Source: Saccharum officinarum (Eukaryota; Streptophyta; Magnoliopsida; Poales; Poaceae). From it: a stretch of 64,000 nt of DNA. The notes under the pieces are model-generated. The model saw only the letters and a list, made by a program, of their open reading frames with translations. It made no database searches and was not told the DNA's origin. The position numbers and the translations under genes are program-made. Location: NCBI GenBank assembly GCA_020631735.1, contig CM036199.1:23229553-23293552 (forward strand), read 5' to 3'. Of the stretch, positions 35,471-46,311 are shown in pieces (position 1 is the stretch's first letter; every line of letters starts with the position of its first letter).

Positions 35471-35996
35471 AAAGCCTCGAGGCTCTGTATTTTCTTTTTC
35501 GTCAATAAAGAATACAGCGATGTTCAAACTTTCGTTTCACAATGAGGAAGGATCGACTCTGCACTCCCAGAATCGACCCTCCCTCGGGGGCTACAAGGGG
35601 GGAACCCCCCAGTCCCCGAAAAACTTATGCTCTTTTTTAAATTTAAGAACCACTTCTTAGATCGACTTCGCTGCAAGAGCACCCTAAGGTTCGAAAGGGC
35701 TCTCGAGTCAGGAGTATCACCTACGCCTCCGAGGCTACGGTACCTCCGAGGCTACGCTTACGGTTCCAACCATACACCCTTACGCAACAGAAGGAAGCTA
35801 TCTGCCAAAGGATGCTACTGCGTGCTAAGTAAATCACGCGAGAACACGATCCAAGCGATAAAGGGAAGAAAAGCTCGAATAAAACTAAATTAACCACGAA
35901 CCGGTTTATGTTTCGAGTTCTTAGGGCCTTCGAGGCCACCACGACTAAAATTCAAAATACTAACTTATTACATGGGCCTTCATGCCCAGATTTGGC

Positions 35997-38900
35997 TCAC
36001 AGGCCCTCATCGTCAGCAGGCGGAACCACCTCGGCTTCAAAAAGCGAGGCCAGACGACTTTCAGGCTCTTCCGCGGCTTCAATCAGCTCCAGGCAGGCAT
36101 CCTCGTTCTCCTCGTCCGTCCGATCTGGGTCTGTGATGAAGCCATCAGCGACGAGCTTCATGTCGAACACAAACCCTGAACGGACGACGGCCAGCGCCCT
36201 CTTTACGCCGTGATGGAGGCCGTCCCGTATCTCCTCCCGGGCAAGGCGGCCCAGCGCCACCATCCGACGGACGAAGGAGTTCCCCGGAACATCTTCCCTG
36301 GTGTCGGCATCGGGCTCGACCCCTAGGCCGTCACACACGGTGGTGATCGCGCCCTGGAGCAGCTGGGTCCTCGGATCTCGGCTTCGAGAAGGCTCTGGAA
36401 GGAGTTGGCAGAAGATTGGGCCTCTCGATTCTCCCTCTCCAGCTCTGGAACACGATAAACAAATTAATACCCAACACGACGCCCTCAACGTCGTGGCCGT
36501 AACAATCACACTTACCCTCGATATGGGTCTGCAGGCCCACGACCTCGTTGCGAAGCCACCCGCACGTCCGCTCGAGCCCTAGGAGGGCGCTGTCCTTGTT
36601 ACTGACGGTCGCCTTTAGCGCCTTGATCTCTTGCCGAGCAGCCTCGAGAGCTGCGACCTTCTCTTGGATGGCTCCCTTCAGCGTCGTGACCTCGTCCTTC
36701 AGAGCATCAGAACGAGCGGCGGCCTGCTCGACCTCGACGTTGAGGGCGTCGCGCTGATGGCTAACCTGGGAGACATCCTCCTCGAGCTCCTTCACCCGTG
36801 CCGACAGGGGCTCGAGATCTCTGCGGGCCTGGGCAGCCTCCTCCCGAGCCTTGTCCATGTCAGTACGCATCACGGCTTCGGCCGCCCAAGCCTGCATCGT
36901 CTCCTCTTTCACCACCGCGTACGCGACGCGCAGCTCAGCCATTTCGGCGTTCCGATCGGAAAGCCGTTTCTGGGCCTCCTCGACCAGGACCCGTTGCTGA
37001 GACAGCGTGGCCCACACGCCACTCTCATCCCGGATGAAGAGTGACTTGCGGCGGGAGTACTCCTTCAGCTCCTGAACGCAATCCGAAAAAAACCGAAAAG
37101 GTTAAAAAGCCGAGGGAAAAGACACCAAGAAAACCACGGAAAGACGACGGGTCGATCATACCTCGGTGGCATCCCGCGTACTCCGCACGGCCTCGGACGC
37201 CACTCCGAGCAACCGATCAAGGTGCCGGCGGACGCCCTCGAGGTACTCCCATCGGTGCACTTCGTCTTTGTCGTTCAGGACGAAGACGGGCTCGGCGTCG
37301 GGGTTCGCGGCGTCCCTAAACTGGAGGGACGGCCCCCCCACCTCGGTATCTCCGTCTCTGCCCGCGCTATCGCCAGTGCGGCGATGTCGGGCCATGACGA
37401 CGACGACCCGGCCGAGGCGTCTCCCGGTCCCGCGAAAGGACCGGCCTCGCCCGCAGTTCCCGCCTCTCCAACGGCCGTCGAGGCACCGGCCTGATCCGCG
37501 GCCTCGCCCCCCTCGACCCAATCACTTGTTTCCCTTTGTCCAGGGGGGTGTCGTCGAGGGTAAGGTCCACGGCCATAGGTGCCCGCCCTCCTAAGGGAAC
37601 TGGCCCCTCAACCGCCGGCGCCTCCGGAGCCGGTGCCTCGACCGACGACGGCTCTGCAACCCGCGCCTCGACCGTTGGCGCCCCCGGAGCCGGCGCCTCT
37701 TCTTCTGGTGCTCCGGTCAGGGGCTCGACCGCCCCGCCCTCCACCGTACCCGCTCGCTGCGCCGACGGGTCTTGCTGCGGCCGCGACCCCCTCGCCGGGG
37801 CCGCCTCCTGACCCGACGCCGACGCGACCTCCTCCATGGTCACGTCAGCACCCGCCCGCTCCACGTCGCGGATGGGTGCCTCGCCCGTCACGACCTCGAC
37901 GGCGGCCTTGGCCGTCGCCGATGACCTGGGCCCCGCCTCGACCGCACCGGGCGCTACCACCTTCGCCGGTTTGGACCCCTCCACGGCAGGATCAGGGACA
38001 GCAACCACCGTGGCATCCACTGCCCCCTGCCATTGTCGCAGGCGCCCCTTCGCGGCCTCGACCTGTCGGACCCAGGCCGCATCCTGCTCCGGCGTCCGTT
38101 TAAGGACAACGGCGCTGGCCCGCAGCGACTTCACGGGGGTAGGCCCCATCGGCTCCGCCTTTCGCTTTAACCTGCAAAGTGAGAAGAAATGTCAGCCAAC
38201 GGATCCAGATAAGGGCAGAACAACCAAGCAGAAACGCTTACCCAGAAATCAGCACCAAGGGCCTCGACCCCGTGCGATCTGTGCCTCCCGGGGCGGCCGA
38301 TTGTGGCCTCGCAGCGGCCCCACCAGCAGGCCGGGCACTCCTTGGGGCCCCGACCGACGCACCGCCTAGCGCCCTCTGTGCCTCCGAGGCCAGCTGGCCT
38401 CGGGTTCTCACGCCTACCGACGCCGCCGCCGATGACGACGCCGGTACCGCCGTCCCAGCCCCTGCCCGAGCTTGCGGGGCCTGGGCTGGTGCGGGCGTCC
38501 CCGTTGACCCCTCTTGCTGGGTCCGGGGTAAAACGGCCCTTCCCGTCGAGGGGCCCGTCTCCTTCTCCGTCTTCTCCTCCTCCCCGGACGCCTCGATCAC
38601 GACGACCGAGGAGGACGCCCCCCTGATGGGCTCCAGCAGGGGGCGAATGTCGGGAAGGTCCCCCAGTCCGGTCGTGGTCTCATACTGCGACAGGGCGTCG
38701 TCGTCTTCGCCGCTGCTGTCGTCGTCCTCCCCCGATATCGTCTCGGAAGGCGACGGCGCCAGGGGGACCCCGTCGATGGTCTACTGGCGCCGGAGCCTCT
38801 TCAACGCCTCCGCCTCTTTGGCCTTGCGGATTGCCCGCTTCTTGGCCGTCTCCTTGGTTTGCTTCTTCTTGGAGGCATGCTGGCGTCGAGCCTCCCGGGT

Positions 38901-39947
38901 GGGCCGGTCCTCTGGGACTGGCGGACGCGTTTCCCGCAGCGCCGACAAATCCTATGCGCCGGCCTCGACCAAATCAGCGAAATCCAAAAATAAACGAAAT
39001 TAGCAAACATACTAGCCCTAAGATACGTACCACGGGCTCGAACCCTTCGGTAGGTCTCATAGGGACCCGGTTGGCCTCCTCCACCTTGAAGTTCCCAACC
39101 ATCCGGCGCGCTCGCCGGAGGACCTCCTCGAGGGCAAGGGATTCATGGGACATCCGGGTCCCCTCCAGAGATGCCTCTGGAGTCATCTGGTCGAGGCGGA
39201 GACGACGCTGGCACAGCGGCATCACTCTGCAGCGATGGAAGGTCACGGCCACCGCCGCAGCCGTCAAGCCTCGAAGGCGAAGCTGCTGCAGCGCCGCCAG
39301 CAGCGGGTCCAGGCGCGGCTTCTCGGCTTTCGGCACTCCGTACGTCCAGCGATCCTCTCGAGCGGTCAGCACATGGCCGGTGTACCTCGGCAACTGATTT
39401 TCATCGTTGCGGAGGTAGAACCAACCCTCGTGCCACCCGCTGTTCGAAGAGATGAGGCGAGCCGGGATGTATAGATCCGCCCGGCTCGACCTCACCTGCA
39501 GGACGCAGCTCCCTACTCGAGCCGCGCACAGGACGCCCTTCTCCCCCGCCTTCTTGGCGAAGAGCTCGGCCTTGAAAAGGTGAAGCCACAGGTTCCACTG
39601 TGGCTCCACCCCAAGGTAGCCCTCGCAGACCGCCGCGAAGATGGCGGCCTGCGCGATGGCGTTGGGGGCAAGGTGGTGAAGCTCCACCCAGTAGTAGTGG
39701 AGGAGCGCGCGCATGAAGACGGATGCTGGCACGCCAAACCCCCGCTCGTGGAAGCAGACAAAGCTCACCACGTACCCTTCAGGGGGCGCCGGCTCCCGGT
39801 GGCCAGGAGGCGGCGCGATCCACTCCGACTGCGACCTGCTCGTCCTTGGCCGCAGCAGCCCGTCCTCGACCAACTCTTCCAACCTCCTCTCCGTCACCGA
39901 GGAGGCGGCCCAGTCGTCGGCGGGGAGGATCTGGCTCTTTCCTGCCA
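35997..39947 (-). pseudogene. Antisense gene of the Tat element (gypsy-type Transposase_28-like protein)
   Basis: Transcribed against the element. Exon 1 (39947-39031) starts MAGKSQILPADDWAAS, contains FGVPASVFMRALLHYYW and NAIAQAAIFAAVCEGYLGVE, and ends at a GTACGTATC donor. The segment resembles the Pfam putative gypsy-type transposon domain (Transposase_28), recalled and not searched. A basic segment follows (about 38961-38242), with TAG stops near 38954 and 38783. Next come an Ala/Pro/Val-rich segment (38149-37367) and a long coiled coil (37017-36505) ending at a GGTAAGTG donor. The acidic C-terminus ending PPADDEGL stops at 35997. Function in the family is unknown. This copy looks decayed. 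Confidence 0.75.
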
Positions 39948-40364
39948 TCGGTGCTGTCGGAAAGGGGGGTGGACGGAGAGGATGCGGTGGCGGCAGCGAT
40001 GCGGGCGGAGAGCGTGATAAGGCAAGGGTTGTTTGAGGCAGAAGATTGCAGGAGCGCAAGGGACCGATGGGGAACGCAGACCCCTAGGCCTTGATTTTAT
40101 ATGCCCAGGCGGAAGCCCAACGGCCGCGCGAAAAGGTAGGAACTGTTTCCCGCATAAAACGTGCCCACCTAACCGTTTCCTTACATCTCGTAGGAATTGG
40201 GCACGTGGTCGTCCCCCATGTCGTAACCGTACGCCACGTCGCCCACTACCGCGCCGATCTCGCCTCCCCTCCTAAAAAGACGCGCCCGACTAACGGGCGG
40301 GGGAGGGATCTGCGGACGGATATTCCCAGATACCTAGGAAACGGTCCCCGAGCCCGGTATGAGC

Positions 40365-41820
40365 CTCAAGGGAGCGGAAGCTGGCCCTCGGCCAGGGTTC
40401 GACAGCTGCCCTCGAGCAACAGAGTTAGGGACGACCAGGGGTGCGCCCGTACATGGCCAGGGCTCGAGCCACGCTCTCGAGGCACCCTAGGACGTATTCG
40501 AGGCTAAAGGAGGAGGTCGACATAGGAATTCCCTTGGGGGAGGCGCCGAGCCCTCGAATCCTATCGCAGGGAATTGAGATCCACACGACCACTTCTTGGC
40601 ATCTTTGAGAGCGCCTCTGGGCCACTAGCCGACCCCTAACGACTGGGGCATGGGCTCTCACTCGAATTCCCCCGTTAGCAACTCACCGGAGATCATCGGA
40701 ACTCGCCCAAACGAGGGTAGTACGGCGTTCCCCACCCCTCCTCCTCCTTCCTGAAGGAGGAGCGTGAGGGTCACACAGCAAAAGACGGCCGAGACTCTGA
40801 TCGACCTCGTGCGCGCGAGGCTCGGGGGCTCGACCGCAGAAACCTAAACCTTGAGGGATCGAAAGCTAGCCCTCGACCAGGGTTCGACAGCTGCCCTCGA
40901 GTAACAGAGTTAGGTATGACCAAGGGTGCGCCCGTACATGGTCAGGGCTCGAGCCACGCTCTCGAGGCACCCCAGGACGTATTTGAGGCCAAAGGAGGAG
41001 GTCGACGTAGGAATCCCCTCGGGGGAGGCACCGAGCCCTCGAATCCTGTCGCAGGGAATCGAGATCCACACGACCACTTCTTGGCATCTTTGAGAGCGCC
41101 TCTGGGCCACTAGCCGACCCCTAACGACTGGGGCACGGGCTCTCACTCAAATTCCCCCGTTAGCAGCTCACCGGAGATCGTCGGAACTCGCCCAAACGAG
41201 GGTAGTACGGCGTTCCCCACCCCTCCTCCTCCTTCCTGAAGGAGGAGCGTGAGGGTCGCACAGCAAAAGACGGCCGAGACTCTGATCGACCTCGTGCGCG
41301 CGAGGCTCGGGGGCTCGACCGCAGAAACCTAAACCTTGAGGGATCGAAAGCTGGCCCTCGACCAGGGTTCGACAGCTGCCCTCGAGTAACAGAGTTAGGG
41401 ACGACCAAGGGTGCGCCCGTACATGGCCAGGGCTCGAGCCACGCTCTCGAGGCACCCTAGGACGTATTCGAGGCTAAAGGAGGAGGTCGACGTAGGAATC
41501 CCCTCGGGGGAGGCGCCGAGCCCTCGAATCCTGTCGCAGGGAATCGAGATCCACACGACCACTTCTTGGCATCTTTGAGAGCGCCTCTGGGCCACTAGCC
41601 GACCCCTAACGACTGGGGCACGGGCTCTCACTCGAATTCCCCCGCTAGCAGCTCACCGGAGATCGTTGGAACTCGCCCAAACGAGGGTAGTGTGGCGTTC
41701 CCCACCCCTCCTCCTCCTTCCTAAAGGAGGAGCGTGAGGGTCGCACAGCAAAAGACGGCCAGGACTCTGATCGACCTCGTGCGCGCGAGGCTCGGGGGCT
41801 TGACCGCAACGAATCATTCC
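40365..41820. repeat. Three tandem 485-bp repeats upstream of the Tat 3' LTR
   Basis: The landmark CCAGGGTTCGACAGCTGCC recurs at 40392, 40877 and 41362, exactly 485 bp apart each time. Units are very similar, with scattered substitutions. The array ends near 41820. Frames across it repeat identically and are not genes. Tandem arrays in this position are known from other Tat elements. Confidence 0.95.
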
Positions 41821-41979
41821 CCAATAAAATGAATACAAGACCTCGGAGGAGTCTCAACACTCCACCAAGGCCTCGGGGGCTACACCCGGCGGGTGCGCTC
41901 GCGCGCCCCCACCGGAAAAAATCACGACGCTACGACTCCAGTTCAAACAAACCTCTGGGAGAGTGATCACACACTCACC

Positions 41980-41997
41980 CAAAGGCTCGGGGGCTAC
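41980..41997 (+). promoter_or_regulatory. Tat gypsy polypurine-tract region
   Basis: CAAAGGCTCGGGGGCTAC lies immediately before the 3' LTR, a purine-rich tract with pyrimidine interruptions, in the right place for plus-strand priming. Confidence 0.6.
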
Positions 41998-43096
41998 TAT
42001 CGGTACCAACAGTACGGGGGTACCCACATCCATCGCTAATAAAAAAACTAAAATGACTGAAACCGCAATAGAAGGCGAGCCCGCTCGACGGGGCGCCTCG
42101 ACCGCGCTCCGGCTTCGACTCATACGAGGCCCGCTCGACGGGGCGCCTCGACCGCACCCCATCCCGTACAGCAAGGTACCTCGATGGCGCTCCGACCCGC
42201 GCGAGGCTCGTCCGCCCACTGGGAAAAACTCCGACTCGCGTGAGCCCGGGTCGAGCGTCTCGACTCCTTCTCTTTACCTACCCAGGACAAAAGCCATAGC
42301 ATTTAATGCGGTTACCTACTACCACCTACCGACATGGCTGCAACCAGGATCGACGTGGGAACAATGCCCGTGTTAGATCTCACTGTTTTACCGCCCATCC
42401 CGTGATGGGAGGTGAAAACCGTCACTGTACCCACCTTACCGCGCACTGTTTACCATCGATCACCCTCGAGGGAGGATAAGACAAGGCCCGTTCTCCGCAA
42501 TCTCGGGGATTCGGCCTTATCCATCCGGTCTCGACCCGGCCTCGACCCAACCTCAACGCTCGGCACAGTTCAACGGCAAGGGAAGGACGATGTGGCACGG
42601 CGCTCCGGGTCATTTCGTCGTCTCGTCTCCCACGACGCCATGGTGTCCAGGGATGGCCGGCCATTCCCAGAGCACGTCGCTACGGTCAGCTCAGCAGGAA
42701 TCGACAAAACATCACCTCAAGGCTCCCCATCGTCTTGGCCTCCTCTCACCCTATAAAAGGGCAGGCCAGGGTTCTACAACGAGAGGGAGAACGAAGAAAC
42801 ACAAGAGACAACAGGCAAGACGCCAGATAGAGATCGATATCTCAAGCAATCACCCTTGTCCTCTTTTTCCTTTCTTTGAGACTTGGGCTCGACACCCTCT
42901 CTCGCATGCTTGTAACCCCTACACGAGCACTTCGGTGCAAGAAAATACAAACTTCTCCCCCCCCCGCTGGACGTAGGGCCTTCTCTTGCCCGAACCAGGA
43001 TAAACCCCCGTGTGTTCTCCTTGCATCACCATCCAGGAAAGAGACATGCAGCATTTACTCGTTGGTTTAGGACCCCCTCGGGTCCGAACACCGACA
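41998..43096 (+). repeat. Tat gypsy 3' LTR
   Basis: 1099 bp, starting TATCGGTACC (first dinucleotide TA instead of TG) and ending ACACCGACA before the TSD CTCCT. Differs from the 5' LTR by scattered substitutions and by the missing short repeat unit, so the insertion is older than the copia element. Confidence 0.94.
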
Positions 43097-45133
43097 CTCC
43101 TAGTATTATTATATGCTCACTGTGATTTTTGTAGCTCCAAAATAATTAGTTGCTAGGATAGCTAATGAGCCCTAGTTGAATATGTAGTAAATCGATAAAA
43201 TGAATAAAGCAATACCTTGGGTTTGTTGGGAAATAACGTTTAAATCGACAACGTGGATATGTGGCCTAGTGCGTTAGCCATTAGGGCTAGCTCGTTAGCT
43301 TGAGAGAACGGATTTGTAGCTTAAGCTTTGCGGGTGCCGTTGATCATTTATGTCTCTACGTTACATCCACGTATTTTGCAATAGGAGCGACGATGGATCA
43401 TGAAATCATCTGAAGTAGCAGAAAAGATGGCGCCTTGATGATCGTGTCATCGTGATGGAATGCTAACTCTTGGTTAAATCTCACCCAGGCAAGCCACGGT
43501 GCATAACCCCTATTATTCTACATTTTTTATGGTTGTGCATTAAGTTTTAAGGAGTTGAATGAAACCCACTTGCATATATATCCTGATCCCATGAGTCTTA
43601 CTAGTATATCAGGATCGTGTAGATTGTTATGCTACAGAACTCCGGTAGAAGTCGAGTGATTGCCTGTCACTCGCGAGAAATAGGATATATATTATTGTTA
43701 CTGTTATCATGTTACTCTCACATGCAATGTAAATACATCTGGATAATAGTTGGAGACCGGACGGGGCTGTGTTTTTGGATTGGATTTGGACCTGGTTGGC
43801 AATTGAGCGAGGCTCTGGTTGCATTTGTCCCGCCTGTATCAATTAAGGACCGTTCGTTGCACTGGATCCCCAATCAAGTCACAGATTTATTATCCCGAGC
43901 ACATACTTGCTTATGGGAGCGGGAAGACTTGTTACTCTCTTGTCATGGGCTTCGACTCTTTCCGGACCGACTGATTGGAGGCGGTGATAGGTGGAGGTCT
44001 AAGCACCACTTTGAGACCGGGCCTCAAGTGTGGGAGCTTGGAGTCTAAAAGTTTGGACGGGGACCTGGAACCCGTGACAGGAGTGGAACGGGTTGGTCTC
44101 GCTCGTGCCTGGGGTGCAAGCGAGGCGTGTGTTTTTCAAGGTACCCAGCTGGGCACATTAATTCGCGAATCGCTGTTTCTACGTGACGGTACGGCTTGAC
44201 TGCACTCTGGCACCGCAGTAAGAATTGAAAGATGAAAGATGGAAAGATGGTTCTGATGGCTCAACCTTTGCTTGAAAGTAGAACAGGTGCTTACCTAGAA
44301 TGGTTGGTTAATGAACTACTGATGACTGCTAATAAAAATTAAATATAAGGATGCATCTTTAGTAATGTTTCCTTCAGTTGCAATAGCCCACAAGCCAGAT
44401 AGTCTTGCATATCCTTGGAGTCTTTTCTTTCCTTCTGACAAGTAAGTCTCGCGGAGTATAATTGAATACTCAAGGTTTGTTCTACCCTGTTGCAGGTGAC
44501 AGGTTTTTGGAGCTGACACTTGTGTGTGGAAACCTCCTGGTGGGCTCAGCGAGGATTTCCTTTACGTGCCATCGTAGAGTTTATTTAAACTCCCACATAA
44601 AATGTTTTCTAAGGGAAAAACTTATAACCTGTTATTAATTCATGTATATAAATGTTCTTTATGATAATGTTTAACTTGATCTTAAATGATTTTCATTCCG
44701 CTAAAACTCTGATAACATTTTACATTCCGATGTTATAATCAAATAATGAATTACTCTGATGTTGTAATAAAAGTGATGTAAGAAATGGCCAAGATGTCGT
44801 AAGCTTTATCTCTCATTTATGATCCTGATGGAAAATGTGGATTTTCGAGTTTTTCCGTTGGGTGTGCTCGACGGAATCGCAGAGTTTAGTGCGCTCTCTT
44901 GGGTACTTAGTGTCTAATGGAAGACAAGTACTCTAGAGAGGGCATTAGATTAGGCGGTTCTGCCACACGTATTAACGAATAGAGAGATGATAAGAGTTTC
45001 ATAGGAGTAGAGAGAGTTTCATGAGGATGAAACTCTTCTGCACTGTTTCCAAAATATAAATGCATCGGTAACAGTGCCATGAAATCCCCACTGAAACTGG
45101 CCTTAGCTCATCTTGTACAACTTGCCGAAGGAA

Positions 45134-45425
45134 CTACAGTTCCCTTATGTCACATTGGACCTGAGTTGCATGTTCAATGATGGATACCATTATTCCTTTT
45201 GCATCGAACTTTTCAGGCATGCATAACCATAATCGTAAATCAAAAGCATCGCACACTCTTTGATCATTGTACGCAGCACGAACTAATGTAGTCTTGCCAG
45301 CACCCCTCTTAGCAGCTAGACAAATGACAGACGGTTTTCACTTTTTGTCGTCTGACAACAATTGCATTGTGATACTCTTGTACATCCTCTCTTCTGTAAG
45401 TATCTGAATGGGTAACCTGTGGCAT
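45134..45425 (-). pseudogene. NB-ARC fragment of an NBS-LRR gene
   Basis: The minus strand encodes a P-loop segment AAKRGAGKTTLVRAAYNDQR followed by an RNBS-A-like FDLRLWLCMPEKFDAKG and SIIEHAT, ending at TAG 45134-45136. Upstream in the same frame ILTEERMYKSITMQLLSDDKK is followed by an in-frame stop before the P-loop. Kinase-2, GLPL, MHD and LRR regions are missing on this side; the nested MITE begins 32 bp away. It is a relic of a second resistance gene, of a different subgroup from the intact gene at 47919 and on the opposite strand. Confidence 0.8.
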
Positions 45426-46072
45426 GTGCATGTTGGGTTAGCCAAGTAGCTGAAACTCTACAACAGAGGCACATTAGCATACATGTAGAAAGATTGCTCG
45501 GTCGATGGCGCAACGGTCGACGACCCGGAGAATGGCCGCGCACATCTCGGCTTTCAGGTGACTGCTCGGGCTGGTCGGGTAGAGCTCCATGCAGCGGGAG
45601 AGGATCCTCACGGTGTCGGCCATCAATGCCTCGGCGCAAGCAGCCGCCGACGCGATGCCTTGACCGTCTCCGGCTCTCCGCCGGATCGCTTCATCCTCAA
45701 CCACGACGTGACGTCCCGTTGGACAGTCAGCTCCTCCAGCATCGCGGCCGCGCCATCAATCGCCCGGCCGAGGCCGTGCGGGCGCGGCTGCGCTGGAACG
45801 GCCTCGAGATTCTGGATCCTGCCGTTCGCGGCGCTGCCGCGGCTGGCCGCGATGTCGAGCTCCGCCAGGAGCCTCGTGGTGATGTCACCGACGGCCGAGA
45901 ATCAGAGGACCGAGGATTGCTTCTCGGAGTCGGTGCCAACGTCCCATGATCGGAGGAGGGTGGCCACACCGACACGCCGTCTTCCCCGAGGCCCTGCCGC
46001 TGGTCGGGCGACCGATGGTCGTGGTCGCAGGTTCCACTTCCACCAAAACAGATTCCCTGGTAACTTGGCTAA
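45426..46072. other. GC-rich sequence with an unidentified minus-strand frame
   Basis: Minus-strand frames at 45474-45704 (including AEMCAAILRVVDRCAIDRA) and about 45705-45890 (GDITTRLLAELDIAASR) have amphipathic, protein-like composition but shift frame relative to each other. They could be the degraded N-terminal region of the adjacent NB-ARC relic or another gene fragment. I do not recognise the family. Confidence 0.35.
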
Positions 46073-46311
46073 GGCCCAGTTTAGATCCAAAAAATTTTAC
46101 AAAGGAACAGTAGATTCCCCATCATATCGAATCTTTGGACACATACATGAAGCATTAAATATAGATAAAAAATAAAATTAATTACACAGTTTAGACGAAA
46201 TGGACGAGACGAATCTTTTAAGCCTAATTAGATCATGATTGAACACTAATTGTAAAATAACAGCGAAAATGCTACAGTTATATTTTGCCAAAAATTTTGA
46301 CAACAAAGCCC
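46073..46311. mobile_element. Divergent MITE with GGCC ends
   Basis: Starts GGCCCAGTTTAGATCC after TAA and ends CAACAAAGCCC. Shares the internal core AATCTTTGGACACATACATG with the element at 20249-20533. The ends have diverged and no clean target duplication remains. Confidence 0.72.

Larger units (their letters stand above)
30585..43096 (+). mobile_element. Tat-lineage Ty3/gypsy retrotransposon, non-autonomous, with antisense gene
   Basis: A 12,512-bp element with TSD CTCCT at 30580-30584 and 43097-43101. LTRs are 30585-31717 and 41998-43096. Between them lie a PBS, degraded gag and protease, a deletion joining the start of the RT region to the integrase C-terminus, an antisense multi-exon gene, and a 3 x 485-bp tandem array. 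Antisense ORFs and 3' tandem repeats are established features of Tat/Grande-type elements. It cannot transpose on its own. The right LTR starts TA instead of TG. Confidence 0.93.
28275..44967. mobile_element. Solo-LTR-like insertion, split by a gypsy element
   Basis: Starts TGTAACACCC, ends TCTGCCACA and is flanked by CGTAT on both sides (28270-28274 and 44968-44972). After removing the nested 12.5-kb gypsy element and its extra TSD, about 4.2 kb remains (28275-30584 plus 43102-44967). It has no retroviral coding domains. The TG..CA ends, 5-bp duplication and size fit a solo LTR of a Tekay/Del-type chromovirus. The solo status is inferred because no second LTR is present. The GC-rich stretch at 29180-30060 shows long overlapping frames on both strands that I regard as compositional. 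Confidence 0.78.
28210..45102. mobile_element. Tourist-like MITE split by nested retrotransposons
   Basis: The two halves are 28210-28274 and 44968-45102. The left half begins GGCCAATTTTAGTGGGG and the right half ends CCCCACTGAAACTGGCC, a clear inverted pair. TTA flanks both ends (28207-28209 and 45103-45105), as expected for PIF/Harbinger Tourist elements. The right half contains GTTTCATGAGGATGAAACTC, as known members of this grass family do. Without its insert the MITE would be about 195 bp. Confidence 0.88.

Noticed and set aside
36301..39598. Plus-strand frames opposite the antisense Tat gene
   Set aside because: The domain-bearing strand is minus; the plus-strand frames are shadows rich in Pro/Arg/Ser.
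40365..41820. A CRISPR-like or direct-repeat array
   Set aside because: Units are 485 bp and contiguous without spacers, in a plant retrotransposon; this is a tandem repeat.
40365..41860. Frames of about 78 codons repeated three times
   Set aside because: They are produced by the 485-bp tandem repeat and are not separate genes.
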